From contig NW_027102662.1 of the NCBI RefSeq assembly GCF_036373705.1, forward strand, positions 496,001 through 560,000: a DNA stretch of 64,000 nucleotides, in the 5' to 3' direction. Position 1 is the first letter of the stretch, and the number at the start of each line of letters is the position of its first letter. The position numbers and the translations under genes were made by a program. Of the stretch, positions 10,175 through 22,786 are shown piece by piece. This DNA comes from Amia ocellicauda (lineage: Eukaryota > Chordata > Actinopteri > Amiiformes > Amiidae). The notes beneath the pieces were generated by a model that was given only the letters and a program-made list of their open reading frames with translations, did not search any database and was not told where the DNA came from.

Positions 10175-12212
10175 ATGTCCGGAAACAACATCAGCGATTC
10201 GATTTAAACGAGTTTTTAGGCAAGTCTTCAGATTATTTTCATTGACTCAGAGCGTGTTGTGTGCATGTATTGTAAATAAGGCTATAACATCTGTTTTAAG
10301 TTCTGTAAAATTATTTTTCAACCAGTCAACAAGAGTTAATTCCCAACGCTGAGGAGATCATCTGGAACAACGACGGTAAGATTTTTGTGTTTGCGCTGAT
10401 GGGTTCTTATGCATGGGTGTGTGTGGTTTTGAAGCGGCTCATTAGAGTTATGAAAACGTTTTAATATATATTAATGCCGGTCTCTTTAATTACACAGAAA
10501 CTATCGAAAGGCCTGTGATTAATGTCTCCGAGGATCGACCAAGAGAAATGGTTGTCCCTAGACAGGCTGTCTGCCGACCGGGTAAGAACTAAACCCCTGT
10601 TTGTTTGTATAACGTTTCTGTAAGATGTTTGAGTCCAGTTTTGTTAATTTTAAAAAATTATCCTGTCTAACAGTATTAAGAAACGTGGTTCGAGACAACG
10701 AAAGGCCTTCCACATCGAGGGCTTGTTTCGTTTTACCTTCGAGAACCGTAACCTTTCAAGAATCTGAAAGGCCGTTAGCCCCGGTATCTGATAGCTGTGA
10801 GTATATGTCTGCAGCCTGTAAGAGGTTAAAGCTTCTTATAAAGCGGTGTGGTTAAAGGTTAAACATGTCTCTTACCTTCACAGCGGTGCAAAAAGCTAAA
10901 CCAGCCGAAAAACATAAGAAACGATTATTCTGTGGAGGTAAGTAAGATCTTTCAAACTTTAATGTTTTTAAAAGGGCTTTGTTTGCCCGTTGATGGCTAA
11001 TATTTAAGCGATGGGTGACCATTTCCTGTAGGGCGGGGGGTTCTGGGAAAGATCTTTAGAACTCCGGACAGGTCTATGCTTGTTTCTGGGGAACGTGTTT
11101 AGAAATGACCGATTGCCGTACCGTCTGGTTAGGAAGTAAAGACGTCCGAAAGGGTTTAGTAAGTTGTTTGGCTTATCTCCCGCTATTATACTTCTGTTTT
11201 AAAGTGGTTGTAGGAAAAGGCTTGAAGGTGTTCATTGTATTTAATATTTAAACAGATCGTGAAAACGTTTGTGAAACAGGAAGTCCCGGGATCAGGAAGC
11301 GTTTACACTTGGAAGGTTCGTTTAAAAATGAAATGTTGTGTGTGTGTGTGTTTTATTAACAATATTACAGTTTTTAAAGAAACATTTAAGAAACAGTTTA
11401 TTTACAGCGGCTTCTCTGTTTTACATTTATTATCAAGTCCTAATAAATATATTGTCTGTAAATAATAAGGCGTTGTAGTGAATGTCTAAGGCTATGTTCA
11501 AAGGTTTAAAAAAGCTAAAGGTTTTGAATGTCCTGGACATGTTGTTTTAAGTTTGATTTCTGTCACCGTTTAAAGATGTAAATGTAATGTATATTTTTAT
11601 TCTTCCCAAGACTCTTGGGATAGTCATTCTGTGGATGAGCTATTGAGGACAATTACCCCGTCTAAGTGGGATCAAACATCTTCCCCGGTGAGATCACCGA
11701 TAGGATCCCCCACGGTGGTCTTGGAGACCCCCCAACATCTACTCAGGCCACAGCCTTCTAGGGGTAATTCAACACCCCAGATTCAGCCCGCCGCATTGTC
11801 GGGCGGAACAAATACAGGCATCCAACAACCTCAGGGGTCGCCGTCAGTCAGGGCTGACACACCACCCAACGACGGCCTGGTTTCAACATCGTCCCCCCAG
11901 ACCCGTTTCTTGGCTACAGAAACGCGGAACAGTACCCCGCGCTTGGCCAGGGTGTCACCGCAAAGGCCTTCTTGGTCTCCGTCCATGAGTATACGCTCGC
12001 TCCCTGCCTCCTTCGACCGAGATTTACCGGAGCGACCATCCTTTGAAGCTGAGCCAGGCCACCAGCCCCCGGAGCTACTTCCTGAAGGTCGGCATGAGTT
12101 GCTACATACTTTGTTACAAAATCAAAGACTTGTGTTAGTGGGGCAAAACCTGGTGATAGAGAGCCAAAACACCCTTATTAATACCCTTACTAACGAATTG
12201 TACCGTATTTAA
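10175..12212 (+). pseudogene. Seven-exon spliced gene, broken (copy 2)
   Basis: Exons by alignment to copies 3 and 4: 10175-10219, 10322-10375, 10498-10581, 10674-10796, 10884-10937, 11256-11315, 11611-12212. Exon 1 lacks one base (frameshift) and the acceptor of exon 2 is AA instead of AG, so the normal message cannot be made. The other splice sites and the long last exon are unchanged. Confidence 0.72.
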
Positions 12213-12278
12213 TGTTTTAATAGACACAAAACGCCTTACTATTGTGGGTTGTTGGAAAAATAAAAAATAAATTAAAAA

Positions 12279-15200
12279 ATGTCCTGACTTGGTAAAAGAA
12301 CTCACAAACTAAAGGATTATGAACAAGCTAGGGCCCCAAAAAGACCTTCCCGAGAGAACATCCCCGGCCCTGTTGTGAACTCCTCTGATGTCCCAATGAA
12401 CCTGGAACTATTACAAATGATAAATGATTTAAATAACCCCCAATTACCACCGATAGAATGTGAATTAACAGACTTACCGGTGAACCCCGACCTGTTACAG
12501 ATGGTCAATGATCTAAATAACCACCTCCCACCGGTAGCGCTTATAGAGGTTCACCCCCTAGTTCACCCCGATTTGTTTGAAATGGTGGAGGCTTTGGAGG
12601 AGCTACCCCGACCAAATTCTGCCCCTATTATAAATGATTTGAAACAATTAGAACACAGGATGGCGGCAGAAGCAGCCATCACTATAGAGGAGGGTCTTGA
12701 CATTAACCGGTTGGATATCTTTGAAGGACTTTTACAGGCTTTAAATGAGCCTCCTCAAAAAGGGGGTTTTGTAGATGTCAGCAGTGGGGGTGTTCGGAAT
12801 GTGGAGGGTTCTGAGACTGATAAGGCTGTGGAGGACATGCTCTGTGAGAATGTAGGGGGTGAAGGCTTTGTTCAAAATGATGATGTGTCCAAGAGTACCA
12901 GTGATCCCGTGATTATAGATAGACCGGCCTATAACAATTTTGAAATGATTCAGCGTTTTAATTTTGCAGAACTTTTAAATTGTGACAATTATGCAGAAAT
13001 ATTTGTCAACATACACGAGGCCTTGCAGAAAATGCTTGAACAGGTTGCTGAAAGGGTCAGACCTCGAGATGTTGTACAGTTAGAACTCAGAGGGGATGAT
13101 TTGTTTAGCAACCTATCTGTAATGCTGAGTGGAGATAATTTAGACGTCTGGCTAAAATCGAAGCGTTATTGCAAAGTAACGCAGCCATCTTAGCTGATGA
13201 AAGTCTGTCTCTGGTAATGAATGTGGTTCGTAACCCTGAGGGTGGGGCGCTTAGATGACTGTCGAAATGCTTGAAGAACGACATAATTAGGACCAAGCTC
13301 AGGCAATTAGTGGTGAGTTCCAGTGGGGACAATAAGCTCTGTTTTGCTTACAGTTTAATAAAACTACTCACCCCCGACATGCCTGAACCCCAAGCTCTGC
13401 AAGAGGCTTTAATGCTTCATCAGAGGGCCGGCTTAAACTCTCAACAGATGGTTGCCTTTTCAGACATCACCAAGTTTGAGGAGTTGTTGTCTTTAAAAAT
13501 TGTTGTGTGGTACCGTTGTGAGGTAAAGGAAGTATTTGTGAAATTTCAGACACATCCTGAAACCCATACACAGACACTGTTTCTCTTCCTAAGTGATAGT
13601 CATTACTTTGGAATAAAGAGTTTGACGGCTTTTTTGGGTTGTTCGTATGTTTGTCATTGGTGTTATAAGGCCTTCAATGATAAGCTTAAGCACCGCTGTG
13701 ACGGTTACTGTAACGTCTGTTTCAATCCGCAATGTCGTAAGGGTTTGGCCCCTACCATCCGATGTAAAGATTGCTTAAGGATTTGTCTCTCAGCGTTCTG
13801 TTTTTCCGAGCATAAGGTACAGAGGGCCGCTGCTGAGAGGGGTTAAAAAATGGAGTTATTGTGATCAAACTAAATGTTGCCCGCAGTGTTGCCTCCAGTA
13901 CCGTTTTCATGAGGTTAAACCACACAAATGTCTGGAGCCGAGATGCAGGATCTGTAATGCTGATTTAACCCCGGGGTCCGAACACCAGTGCTTTATTCAG
14001 CCGGTTAAAAAGGAGCCGCCGCACAACTGGTATGTCTTTTTTGATTTTGAATGCCGGCAAGAAAACGGGGTCCACGTTGCTAATTATATACACTGTATTG
14101 ACATGTTGGATCGTGAGTGGTCAGCTAGCGGTGAGAGTTGTGTCAGGGATTTCTTTACGCGGTATCGAGGTCCAAAATACCTCAATTACACATTTATTGC
14201 CCACAATGCTAAGGGTTATGATTCTTACATTTTGATGAAGTATCTGGTGGAAAATGGGGTGACCCCAAGAATAATAGCTCAGGGTAGCAAGATCATGTGT
14301 TTCACCGACGAAGCTTTCAACTAACGTTACATAGACTTGTTAAATTTCCTCCCCATGAAATTGAGCGCTTTGCCTAAGGCTCTGGGTTTTGAGGCTCAGA
14401 AGAAAGGTTGGTTCTGCCATTTTTTTAATACTAAGGACACTCAAAATTATCAAGGGTCCTACCCGCCCGCCTCTTATTATGGGGTTGATACTATGATGTC
14501 TCATGAGAGGGAGGAATTCTTTAAATGGTACAATACGGTTAAGTGAGGTGTTTTTGATTTCCGAGAAGAGATGGCCGCTTATTGTAAAAATGATGTGGTG
14601 ATCCTTAAAGAAGCCTGTGTGCGTTTCTGCGCCGAGGTTATCAACACATCGGGTCTCAACCCTTTGCAAAGTGTGACCATAGCGTCTCTCTGCATGAAAA
14701 TGTATCGGTCCAATTTCTTGCAGAAAAACACTATAGCGGTCACCACTTCTGACAACTATCGTGCTAGACAAAAGAACTTTTCGACTGTCTCCATAAGTGG
14801 GTGGAATACCTGAGTGCCCGGGATAACATCTTCATCAGACATGCTTTAAATCAAGGGGAAGTAAAAATGGGGCCTTACTACTTAGACGGTTTTAGCGACG
14901 TGTCCGGGCGGCGTACCGCTTATGAGTTTGCCGGTTGTATTTACCATGGCTGTCCTCAGTGCTTTGACCCAAACACCTTTAACCCTGTAACACTAAAACT
15001 CTGCGGTGATATGTACTATGATTTCCAGGAACGAATTGAAACTTTAAAAAACACCTATGGTTTGAACGTGCTGGTGATTTGGGAACACGAGTGGACGACC
15101 CTGAAGCAACAGGATGCGGGGGTACAACGGTTTATGGAAACCTTGGACTTTCCTGAATGTCTAGAGCCCCGGGATGCGTTATTTGGGGGTTGTACCAATG

Positions 15201-16507
15201 CCCTCTGTTTACATTATGAGGTAAAGGAGGGTGAGAGAGTAGATTACTATGATTTCACCAGTCTGTACCCTTATGTCAACAAGACCAAAATGTACCCGGT
15301 GGGGCGTCCAACCATTGTTTATCGTGACTTTCTCGAAATCGGACATTACTTTAGTTTGATCAAAGTCACCATGTACCCTCCTCGCGAGCTGTTCTTACCC
15401 GTGTTGCCTTACAGGTGTTCGGGAAAATTGATGTTCCCTCTGTGTAGAACGTGTGTGGAAACTGAAAATCAAACTACCTCTTGTCTGCACAGTGATGAAG
15501 AGAGAGCGCTGACGGGTGTCTGGTGTAGCATTGAGCTTGACAAGGCGGTGGAGAAAGGTTACAGAGTCGGTAAGGTGTATGAGGTTTGGCATTTTTCTGA
15601 AAAAACTGATACTCTTTTTGCTGATTACATTATGACCCATCTGAAAGGGAAACAGGAGGCATCGGGCTATCCCTCATGGTGTGTTGACTCCGCGGCCAAA
15701 GAGCGATACGTTCAGCAATATTTTGAAAAGGAAGGGATCCGTCTAGAGCCGGGGAACATAACTGTAAACCCCGCCAAGAGACAAATGTCCAAACTGATTT
15801 TAAACAGTCTGTGGGGTAAGTTTGGGGAAAGAAATTACCGTCTAAACACAACCTTGATTAAAACCCCTGAACTGTTCATAGAATTTATGTTTTCCAAACA
15901 ACATGCAGTATCACACTTTCAATTCTTAAATGACCACGTGGCACAGGTCCAGTGGAGGGCCCCTAAAGATTTCCCCACCAAACAGGGGAACGTTAATGTT
16001 TTCATAGCGGTTTTTACCACGGCTTACGCCCGGCTTGAACTGTACAACTTAATGGATCAGTTGCAGGAACGCACGCTCTATCATGATACTGACTCTGTAA
16101 TCTTTGTCACCAGGCCAGGGGATTGGGTCCCTCCCCTCGGGGACTACCTTGGGGAGTTAACGAGCGAACTAGATCCTCAGGACCACATAGTGGAGTTTGT
16201 TTCAGGGGGTCCTAAGACTTACGCATACAGAACGGCTGCGGGTAAGACCTGTATGAAAGTTAAGGGTTTCACTCTGAACCATTGTAACAACAAGCTCATT
16301 AACATCAAGTCTCTGACGACCCTGGTAGAAAGTTTTTTAACCGAGAAAGACGCGCCTCCTCGTGAGATTATTACAGCCGGAAATCAGATCTATCGCAATA
16401 AAAAGGGGTACACGTTGGAAAATAGATCACTAAACAAACGATTCAGGGTGGTGTACAATAAAAGAGTGTTGAAGACTGATTATACCACTCTGCCTTATGG
16501 ATATTAG
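12279..16507 (+). pseudogene. polB: Protein-primed type B DNA polymerase, heavily broken (copy 2)
   Basis: Carries the three breaks common to all copies (in-frame TGA two codons after the ATG, frame change near 13150-13160, TAA at 14322-14324). Private breaks are a TGA at 13256-13258, an extra base near 13836, a TGA at 14544-14546 and a lost base near 14796. Exonuclease and palm motifs are still readable. From 14801 the C-terminal half is open for 568 codons to the normal stop. Confidence 0.93.
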
Positions 16508-17168
16508 CGGTGGTTTTGATAACAGACTTCAACACCCTTTCTCCTGTATTATAGCCGGTCCCTCCAATTCGGGGAAGAGCTATCTTATAAAGAACATCAT
16601 AGAAGATGTGGACGCAACCGTGTCCCAAGCTCTTGACAACATAGTGTGGTGTTACTCTTGCTGGCAACCTCTCTACGATGATTTGGCTTCGAAAAAAAAT
16701 AATCTGAAATTTGTGCAAGGTCTCCCCGCCTCGTTGTGTGGCGATGACTTGTTCCCGCCCGGTCAAACTAACCTAGTGATCCTTGATGACCAGATGGAGC
16801 AGGCCGGTGACAACAGTGAAGTGGAAAAAGCTTTCACAAAGTACACTCATCATAGGAATTAAAGTATTATTTATTTAGTTCAAAATCTATTTTTTCAAGG
16901 TAAAAAAAGCCGCACTATTAATTTAAATGCCAATTATATAATTCTTTTTAAAAACCCCAGAGATAAACTACAGGTCACCGTCTTGGCTCGTCAAATGTAC
17001 CCTAACCAGACCAAGTTCTTTTTGGAGGCATTTGAGGATGCCACCAAAAAACCCTACGGGTACTTGATTGCGGACTTAAAAGCACAAACCCCAGAAGACT
17101 TTCGCCTCAGAACAGGTTTGTGCCCGCCCGATTGGCCGGCAGTCTATGTGCTAAAGAAAAGGAAATAA
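16497..17168 (+). pseudogene. FtsK/HerA-type packaging ATPase, broken (copy 2)
   Basis: Walker A and Walker B are both present. A TTA-to-TAA change at 16860-16862 ends the frame after 121 codons, removing the C-terminal half. Everything downstream is open to 17168. Confidence 0.92.
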
Positions 17169-17174
17169 ATAAGA

Positions 17175-17510
17175 ATGTCTGTTCGGATTAAAAGAAATCT
17201 GCCGCTTTTGCAAATGTTATTTGAGAGGAGCCCGCGCCATAGGAAAGCTGTGCTGGCAGGGGCCCCCTCGGATTTGATCGAGACCCTGTGTGAAATAGCT
17301 TTTAACATCTTACGCGGTAATATACCCCTAACCCCTTCTCAACATTCTAAACTCAAAAAACAAAAAGCGGTTATCAAGATCATCGCTAATAAGAAGTATT
17401 CTATTAAAAGAAAAAGAAAGAAGATTAATCAAACCGGGGGTTTTATAGGACCGCTGTTGAGCATAGCCGTGCCTTTCCTAACCAGTCTTCTAGCTTCCAG
17501 AGTGGGTTAA
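17175..17510 (+). CDS. Small basic Polinton protein (copy 2)
   Basis: 111 codons, fully open, differing from copy 3 by single substitutions (for example ERS instead of EGS near residue 23). It lies between the ATPase and 247-residue genes, two bases before the next start. Confidence 0.75.
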   Translation: MSVRIKRNLPLLQMLFERSPRHRKAVLAGAPSDLIETLCEIAFNILRGNIPLTPSQHSKLKKQKAVIKIIANKKYSIKRKRKKINQTGGFIGPLLSIAVPFLTSLLASRVG

Positions 17511-17512
17511 TA

Positions 17513-18256
17513 ATGGAATATGCTCAGAAAATGTTTTTGATCCCTCAGGAGCAGCTTGAGAAACTGAGAAAAAATGTTGTCGGGCCAGAGCCCATTAGAC
17601 AAACGGCCGAAAACAACCTGGACTCTGAAATGAAAGCTATACAGGCCAGGGCCGATTTAAATCAGTATTCCAAAGCCCAGTTGTATACCAACACGTTACA
17701 GCGCTACCTCCGTCTGGTTAGACAGGGTGAAAAAGATCAAAACATTTTAACTTTAACCATGGCCTCTCAAGAAAATGGTTCTGGGGCTGATGCGGGGGGA
17801 ACGGTTGATAAAGATGTTGCGGTGACCGAACCTGTTGAGAGTTCAGAGGGAGATGTTGTAACGGATGTTTTGAGAAACATGCCGGCCAGAAGCAAAAGAC
17901 ATGCAGAATATATCCTGCACAAAATGCTTCAGAAACCGCGGGTAACGGCTTGGAATGAACAGGGTGAATTTGTTTTTAAAGGACAACTGATCAAAGGTTC
18001 ACACATGTTTGATTTGTTGAAGAGTGTCACTAGCACTAATAAGGTACCCGATAGTCGCCGACCTGTAGGCTGGAATGCTTTCCTACAGGCGATGGCCTGT
18101 CTGAACATGCCCCAATCAACAGTTCCTAACCAGGAAACGCGACAAAAAGTCCGTCTGTGTAAAGAGGTGGAGCCTGATCTGACTCCGATATCTCATTACT
18201 CTGACCGTGCTGAGCGACCATCCTCAGGATCTATCCATCGTTGGGAAGCTTATTAA
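17513..18256 (+). CDS. 247-residue conserved Polinton protein (copy 2)
   Basis: Open over the full 247 codons, nearly identical to copy 3. It is the last gene of the rightward block and is followed by the convergent polyadenylation region (18257-18435). See copy 3 for the description of the protein. Confidence 0.75.
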   Translation: MEYAQKMFLIPQEQLEKLRKNVVGPEPIRQTAENNLDSEMKAIQARADLNQYSKAQLYTNTLQRYLRLVRQGEKDQNILTLTMASQENGSGADAGGTVDKDVAVTEPVESSEGDVVTDVLRNMPARSKRHAEYILHKMLQKPRVTAWNEQGEFVFKGQLIKGSHMFDLLKSVTSTNKVPDSRRPVGWNAFLQAMACLNMPQSTVPNQETRQKVRLCKEVEPDLTPISHYSDRAERPSSGSIHRWEAY

Positions 18257-18435
18257 TCTCATGTTCTTATTTGTCTCCCCTGTAAATAATGACCCGACAA
18301 ACAATTTTTTATTTTTATTTTTTATTTTTCAAATGTTGTACATTTATTTATACCATAACCCCTGCTTTGTATAAGAATTGTGTTGAATAAAAACAAAACT
18401 AATGATTCAAAGGCTGTTTTCATTATTTATTCACC

Positions 18436-19008
18436 TTAACACGCATGACATCTTTTAAAATCCTCACAAGAACACCCCATCTGTATACACGGCTGGCTAG
18501 GGTCGTAAGTCATTGTGTTATAAGGGGGGGTCCACAGTGTCCTGACAAACTCTGCCACTTTTTTATCATTTTGGCCTAAATCCTCACTGTACAAGGCCAT
18601 AATATCGGGGTATGACCTTCCTTTAGATCTATGATATAAGAAAAACACACAGTGTTGACCACAAGTGAAGGTCTGAAGACTTTGTACTTGACGACCGCTG
18701 TAAATGGTTTCTTGACAGTTGTTGAGCAGAAAGTTATTGATCTTCCGAGGGAAAGGTCTGAAATCCTGGGGGTTTGCATAGGAATCAAAAAATTCACCAC
18801 GGTGGTCCTCCCTTAGATAAATAGCCAGCCAATGTTCTCCGGGCATATTTTTAGGGTGTGTGTTGATTATGTACATTGCAGGTAAATTCTTGATCTTAAA
18901 TTTAGGCAGCTGATCGCAGGCGTAGACTCCTTGAAACAGTTTCCGTGAGCCGGCCAGGGCATTCATGATGTGGTTGAGCTCTCTGGTCTTCATTTTAATA
19001 ATAATCAT
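18436..19008 (-). CDS. Adenain-type cysteine protease (copy 2)
   Basis: Intact, 190 codons. Cysteine endopeptidase of the adenovirus protease (C5) type, expected to process capsid and core proteins during virion maturation. Visible residues: His59 in GEHW, Asp75 in EFFDSYG, an upstream Gln (109 or 112) and nucleophile Cys116 in TCGQHC. The C-terminal ~25 residues are Cys-rich (CIQMGCSCEDFKRCHAC). The start overlaps the capsid gene end by 14 bases, so translation of the two is probably from separate spliced or initiated messages. A second in-frame Met lies five codons downstream and could be the real start. Catalytic assignments rest on motif similarity only. Confidence 0.9.
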   Translation of the reverse strand: MIIIKMKTRELNHIMNALAGSRKLFQGVYACDQLPKFKIKNLPAMYIINTHPKNMPGEHWLAIYLREDHRGEFFDSYANPQDFRPFPRKINNFLLNNCQETIYSGRQVQSLQTFTCGQHCVFFLYHRSKGRSYPDIMALYSEDLGQNDKKVAEFVRTLWTPPYNTMTYDPSQPCIQMGCSCEDFKRCHAC

Positions 19009-20252
19009 ACATAACGTTTCTCCTCTGATTCACCTCAATAATGTTGTCAAACACTGCATACACGACCATATTTACAGTGCGTGGTAGAGGCTGCTTGAAA
19101 CGCATCTCCAAACGCATATTGCCCGTCTTCATCAGTGAAAAATGTTGTCCACACTCTTCGTCAGGGGTCAGGTTGAAACCGTACAGGGTGTAACCGCTGC
19201 AGTATTCCCGGCGATCGATCAGCAGAGTTTGATCCTTGAGATGGCGACCCGTAGCCAGTACTAGACTGTCATATTCACGAACCGCATTGCCGTTTTCAAA
19301 GTCAGGTTGAAAAGGTCTGGATGGAACCTGCACACCATCGACGTACAACGCTATAAATTCCGCGTTATAATGTTTAAAGTTAAAGGGGTTCTTGTTGTAA
19401 ACCCCGGTAAATGCATCATTATCTTCGAGACCTATAATAACCTGTTTTGGGAGCTGTCCTAGAAACAGATTTTCCTGGTTCATCACCCGTGTCCCTGCGG
19501 GGATACTGTAGACTTTCATATAGACTCTTTCGATCGGGTACTTAACGCCTGCGCGTGTCCTAGTTTAACCGCCGGGGAGACGGACACTTTCTTCACAAAC
19601 AGCGAGGCCGATAATATGCTCAGTTTATATTTTTCAGTATCAGGGGTCATCAGACAAAAAGCACTTTTACTACGGATCATTTTAATTTTTATGTCTACCC
19701 CGTTGAGCATGAGTTTTTCTTGGAAAAATATGTCTGCATGGATATGCCCCATTAGCTCAAAGGTCCTCCCTTCTGTTGAAGAGGCCGTTCTTTTTTGCAA
19801 ACCCTTATTGAGTCCCTCTGGATCCTTGTCGTCCATAGCTTCCGGGATGTCTTTGAAGAAAAGGCCGGGGCTGAACTGTTTGCTTAGGGTCTCCTCACTA
19901 TAATTAGGGGTAAGTATTGCTGCTTTGACTAATGAGCCGATCTCCCAGGGTCACATCCACCTGTGAAAACATGGTGGCCACCGGGTAATTGATGACCCCA
20001 GCGTTGGCCGTCTTCTCGATTGCATCGCCATCCTAATCAGTCACTTTACAGTTCATTAAAATAAATGTGTTATTCAAATCAATCGCCATTGCCAGCTTTA
20101 AAAAACTCCAGAGAGGCCGTGTCTGAAATTGCAGAAAGAGGGGGAATCTCTACATATATGATCTTATCTATACTCGTTTGAGTGTATGGAACTGTAAACA
20201 GATCCAGTTCTGATTTGACGCATTCTTCCGATAGACTGTGGACAAAAGACAT
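18995..20252 (-). pseudogene. Double jelly-roll major capsid protein, broken (copy 2)
   Basis: Several lesions relative to copy 3: the 16-base deletion near 19540 (shared with copy 1), a ~26-base deletion near 19908, a GAG-to-TAG stop near 20036 and an 8-base loss near 20085. Open fragments remain at 18995-19519 and 19516-19836. Confidence 0.92.
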
Positions 20253-20254
20253 GT

Positions 20255-20742
20255 TTAAAAGATGTATCCTGAGGCTCTATTTTTCTTTCTTTGAGACTTT
20301 CTTTTTGCAGGTTTTTTCTTGTGCTGCTTCCTTCTCCGAGTGTTTCCACGATATGTTGAAGAATGAGAGATTCCTCGTTTTTTGTTAGCCACGGATCTTC
20401 GTCGCCCTGGTGGACACATGCTGTTTCTTCTTTTACCCCCCCTCCTCGCCATTACCATGAGACCCGAACCCTCCTGATGCTCATGGCTAGCTGCCCGGTT
20501 CATAACATTGGTGAACACGTCACTAACAATATTTTTAGCCGCTGATTTCAAGTGGGGTCTGGCTATAGCAAAGCCTCTCTTAAGCAGGGGTACGGCCATT
20601 CTAAAGAGACCACGAAAGAGTCCTCCTAGACTGACGCCATACATTGTGGGGGCTCCTACAAAACCGGGCAAGCCGTTCCATCTTGCATCTTGTAATAATC
20701 CACATAGGCGCTAGGATCTACATAACCCCTCGAGGTAGCCAT
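20255..20742 (-). pseudogene. pVI-like basic minor protein, frameshifted (copy 2)
   Basis: The ATG at 20742 is present, but one base is missing near 20680 relative to copies 1 and 3. Only the part from 20671 down, with the amphipathic segment and basic tail, stays open (138 codons). Confidence 0.7.
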
Positions 20743-20743
20743 T

Positions 20744-21476
20744 TTAATAATGTACACACTGTTTCAGGGGTCGAAAATGTAGTTTGACATTAACTTTACC
20801 GAAGCGGAAGGGTACGTTGATATTCTGATCCGATTTTACTTTGATCGTGATGTTGTCAAAGTGGGTCTTTGAGACTGGTACGTAGTGTGGTTTGTCATAA
20901 GTAATTGTGACCATGTCATTGCTTTTACCTTTAATAAGTACATTTCTCAAAAGGGGGACATAACTATCCCCAACCCTCTGGTGGGTTATGATATCCGTAT
21001 ACACATAAAGAGTGTAGAAGCCGCCACACCACTTCTGAGAACCTGCTCTCTGTGTCAGAATAGAACCCTAATATACGCCCCAGTTGGCCCCTGGTTTGAA
21101 TGCTAATACCTGGTTTTGACACCTTGTACACTCTGTTTTTAATAGGGTTGTAATATAGCTTGATGTTGGGGGTGCCTTCTGAGAACTGTTTATGCATCTC
21201 ATCTAATATTTTATCCACATTGTCATAATAAACTCCTTGTATCGTGAATGTCCATTGACTCTTTTTAACATCATCAAAAATGGCGAAGGTGGCATCCTTA
21301 TCTTGTAAAACAGCCCAAGTGTAAGGATACTGTATTTCCGCCAACCCCACTTCCCACGACCCCCTTAGATCTATAGATTTTCCAAATTGTACCGTGTAAC
21401 TGGATATTTCATTTTTAGGGTATATATCGAGAGAGGCGTTACTGGGTAGAGTCACGTAGAAGCCTCCTGATTCGAT
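20744..21476 (-). pseudogene. Penton-like minor capsid protein, broken (copy 2)
   Basis: The start codon used in copies 1, 3 and 4 is ATC here (21474-21476). In-frame upstream ATGs exist but lie inside the integrase 3' end. It also has the frame change common to all copies, near 21025. Confidence 0.78.
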
Positions 21477-21522
21477 CTTTAGTATCGAAAGTAATGCCCC
21501 CAACACACCCGCGGGCATGTTG

Positions 21523-22632
21523 TTATAAGGATTGAATATCGCAAACCTGTTGTTCCGGGACCCAACTATTGAACTTTTCAGGCCATCCAAGCCATTTCAC
21601 CAACACATATTTTTTCCGGTTCTGGGTTTTTTCAGCAAATATCTTTTCAACTCTGTATACACTGTCTTTACCCACAATCATTTTTTGTAACTCGGCTTCG
21701 TAAAACGTTCCTTCTATATCCTCCCCGTCATAGTCTTTTAACCGGTACACGGGGGGGTCTCTAGCCAACTGTTCGGTAACTGTAAAATATTCGTCAGAAA
21801 ATGTTTGTTCATAACCTTTGGCAAAAGTACTCCTTAGCTTTGAAACGCGAACCACATCACCGATGTTGAACTTATAAGTAGTTTTTCCCTTCTTAATAAA
21901 TGGTCCGTATAATTCTATATAGACCTTAAAAGAATTACTTTGATCCACATCTATAGGCTTCATTTTAATACTGGTGTGATACCCTTGGTTGTAAGCATCG
22001 ATAAAATCCTGAACTTTATCAAAATACTTGAACGTGTTGACCGCTGTAAAATATCTCCTAATTTTGGTCTTTATGGTGCGGTTAAACCTCTCCACTACCG
22101 ATGCCTTAAGCTCATTACCGGTGGTGAAATGATATATTTTGTGTCTCTTCAGTAGATTCTGAAATTCTCTGTTGAGAAACTCTTTTCCTTTATCAGTCTG
22201 CAGTTTTTTAGGACATCGACCCTGGGACAATATATCCTCAAAGGCCCTTGTCACCGCCCGACCTGTTTTATTATGTAGAATGCGAGCCCAGGCATATTTT
22301 GATAACACATCGATACACATCAACATCAATTTGTGACCATTGTTATGTTTTGATAAATTTGACATATCGACTAGATCCATTTGCCATTGTGAGTCTATGT
22401 CAGTTGCATATACGCGGTTTCTTTTAAAGTTAATCCTGAGAGGTTTATGTAAGGTATAGGCGTCTTGTTCCCGTAACCATTCTGAAACAACCACATCATT
22501 AACCTTCACTCCGGCCTCAGCGAGTCCTCTTTGAAAACCCTTCTTACCCGCCAAACCCCCAATCTTGGCTGGGTTGTAGTATAGTTCCTGCATTTGGGGA
22601 GCTTGCCGAGTCATTCTGTCAAATAACCACAC
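21523..22632 (-). CDS. Retroviral-type (rve) integrase with C-terminal chromodomain (copy 2)
   Basis: Intact, 369 codons. Catalyses 3' processing and strand transfer of the linear element DNA into the chromosome, leaving a 6-bp target duplication. Order along the protein: N-terminal YY.P..IGGLAG block (about 18-30), AYTLHKP and DIDSQWQMDL lead-in, DDE core with candidate catalytic residues D86, D147 (QTDKGKEF) and E181 (VVERFNRT), an SH3-like region (YKFNIGDVVRVSK), and a chromodomain near 320-360 (YRVEKIL...YVLVKWLGW....SWVPEQ). This set is diagnostic for Polinton integrases. The start is the first Met of the conserved N-terminal block. The 3' end overlaps nothing; the minor capsid start lies 47 bp downstream. 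Confidence 0.96.
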   Translation of the reverse strand: MWLFDRMTRQAPQMQELYYNPAKIGGLAGKKGFQRGLAEAGVKVNDVVVSEWLREQDAYTLHKPLRINFKRNRVYATDIDSQWQMDLVDMSNLSKHNNGHKLMLMCIDVLSKYAWARILHNKTGRAVTRAFEDILSQGRCPKKLQTDKGKEFLNREFQNLLKRHKIYHFTTGNELKASVVERFNRTIKTKIRRYFTAVNTFKYFDKVQDFIDAYNQGYHTSIKMKPIDVDQSNSFKVYIELYGPFIKKGKTTYKFNIGDVVRVSKLRSTFAKGYEQTFSDEYFTVTEQLARDPPVYRLKDYDGEDIEGTFYEAELQKMIVGKDSVYRVEKIFAEKTQNRKKYVLVKWLGWPEKFNSWVPEQQVCDIQSL

Positions 22633-22786
22633 AGACCCACACTATGCGCAAAGTTTTTATACAAGGTTTTTTATTCAACTTCAGGAGAGCAGATACCCCT
22701 TTTTAGACATTTGAGAAAAGTATAACATACACAACAATTTTTTCTACGGTCCAGACAAAAAGAAATCAGATGATTGGTTACTTGAT

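Noticed and set aside
10625-10855. 76-codon frame MFESS... as a separate gene
   Set aside because: It is exon 4 of the spliced gene read through with flanking intron; kept only as a possible alternative end.
14340-14771. 143-167-codon reverse frame opposite the polymerase exonuclease region
   Set aside because: Lies antisense within the polymerase coding region and shows no recognisable motif.
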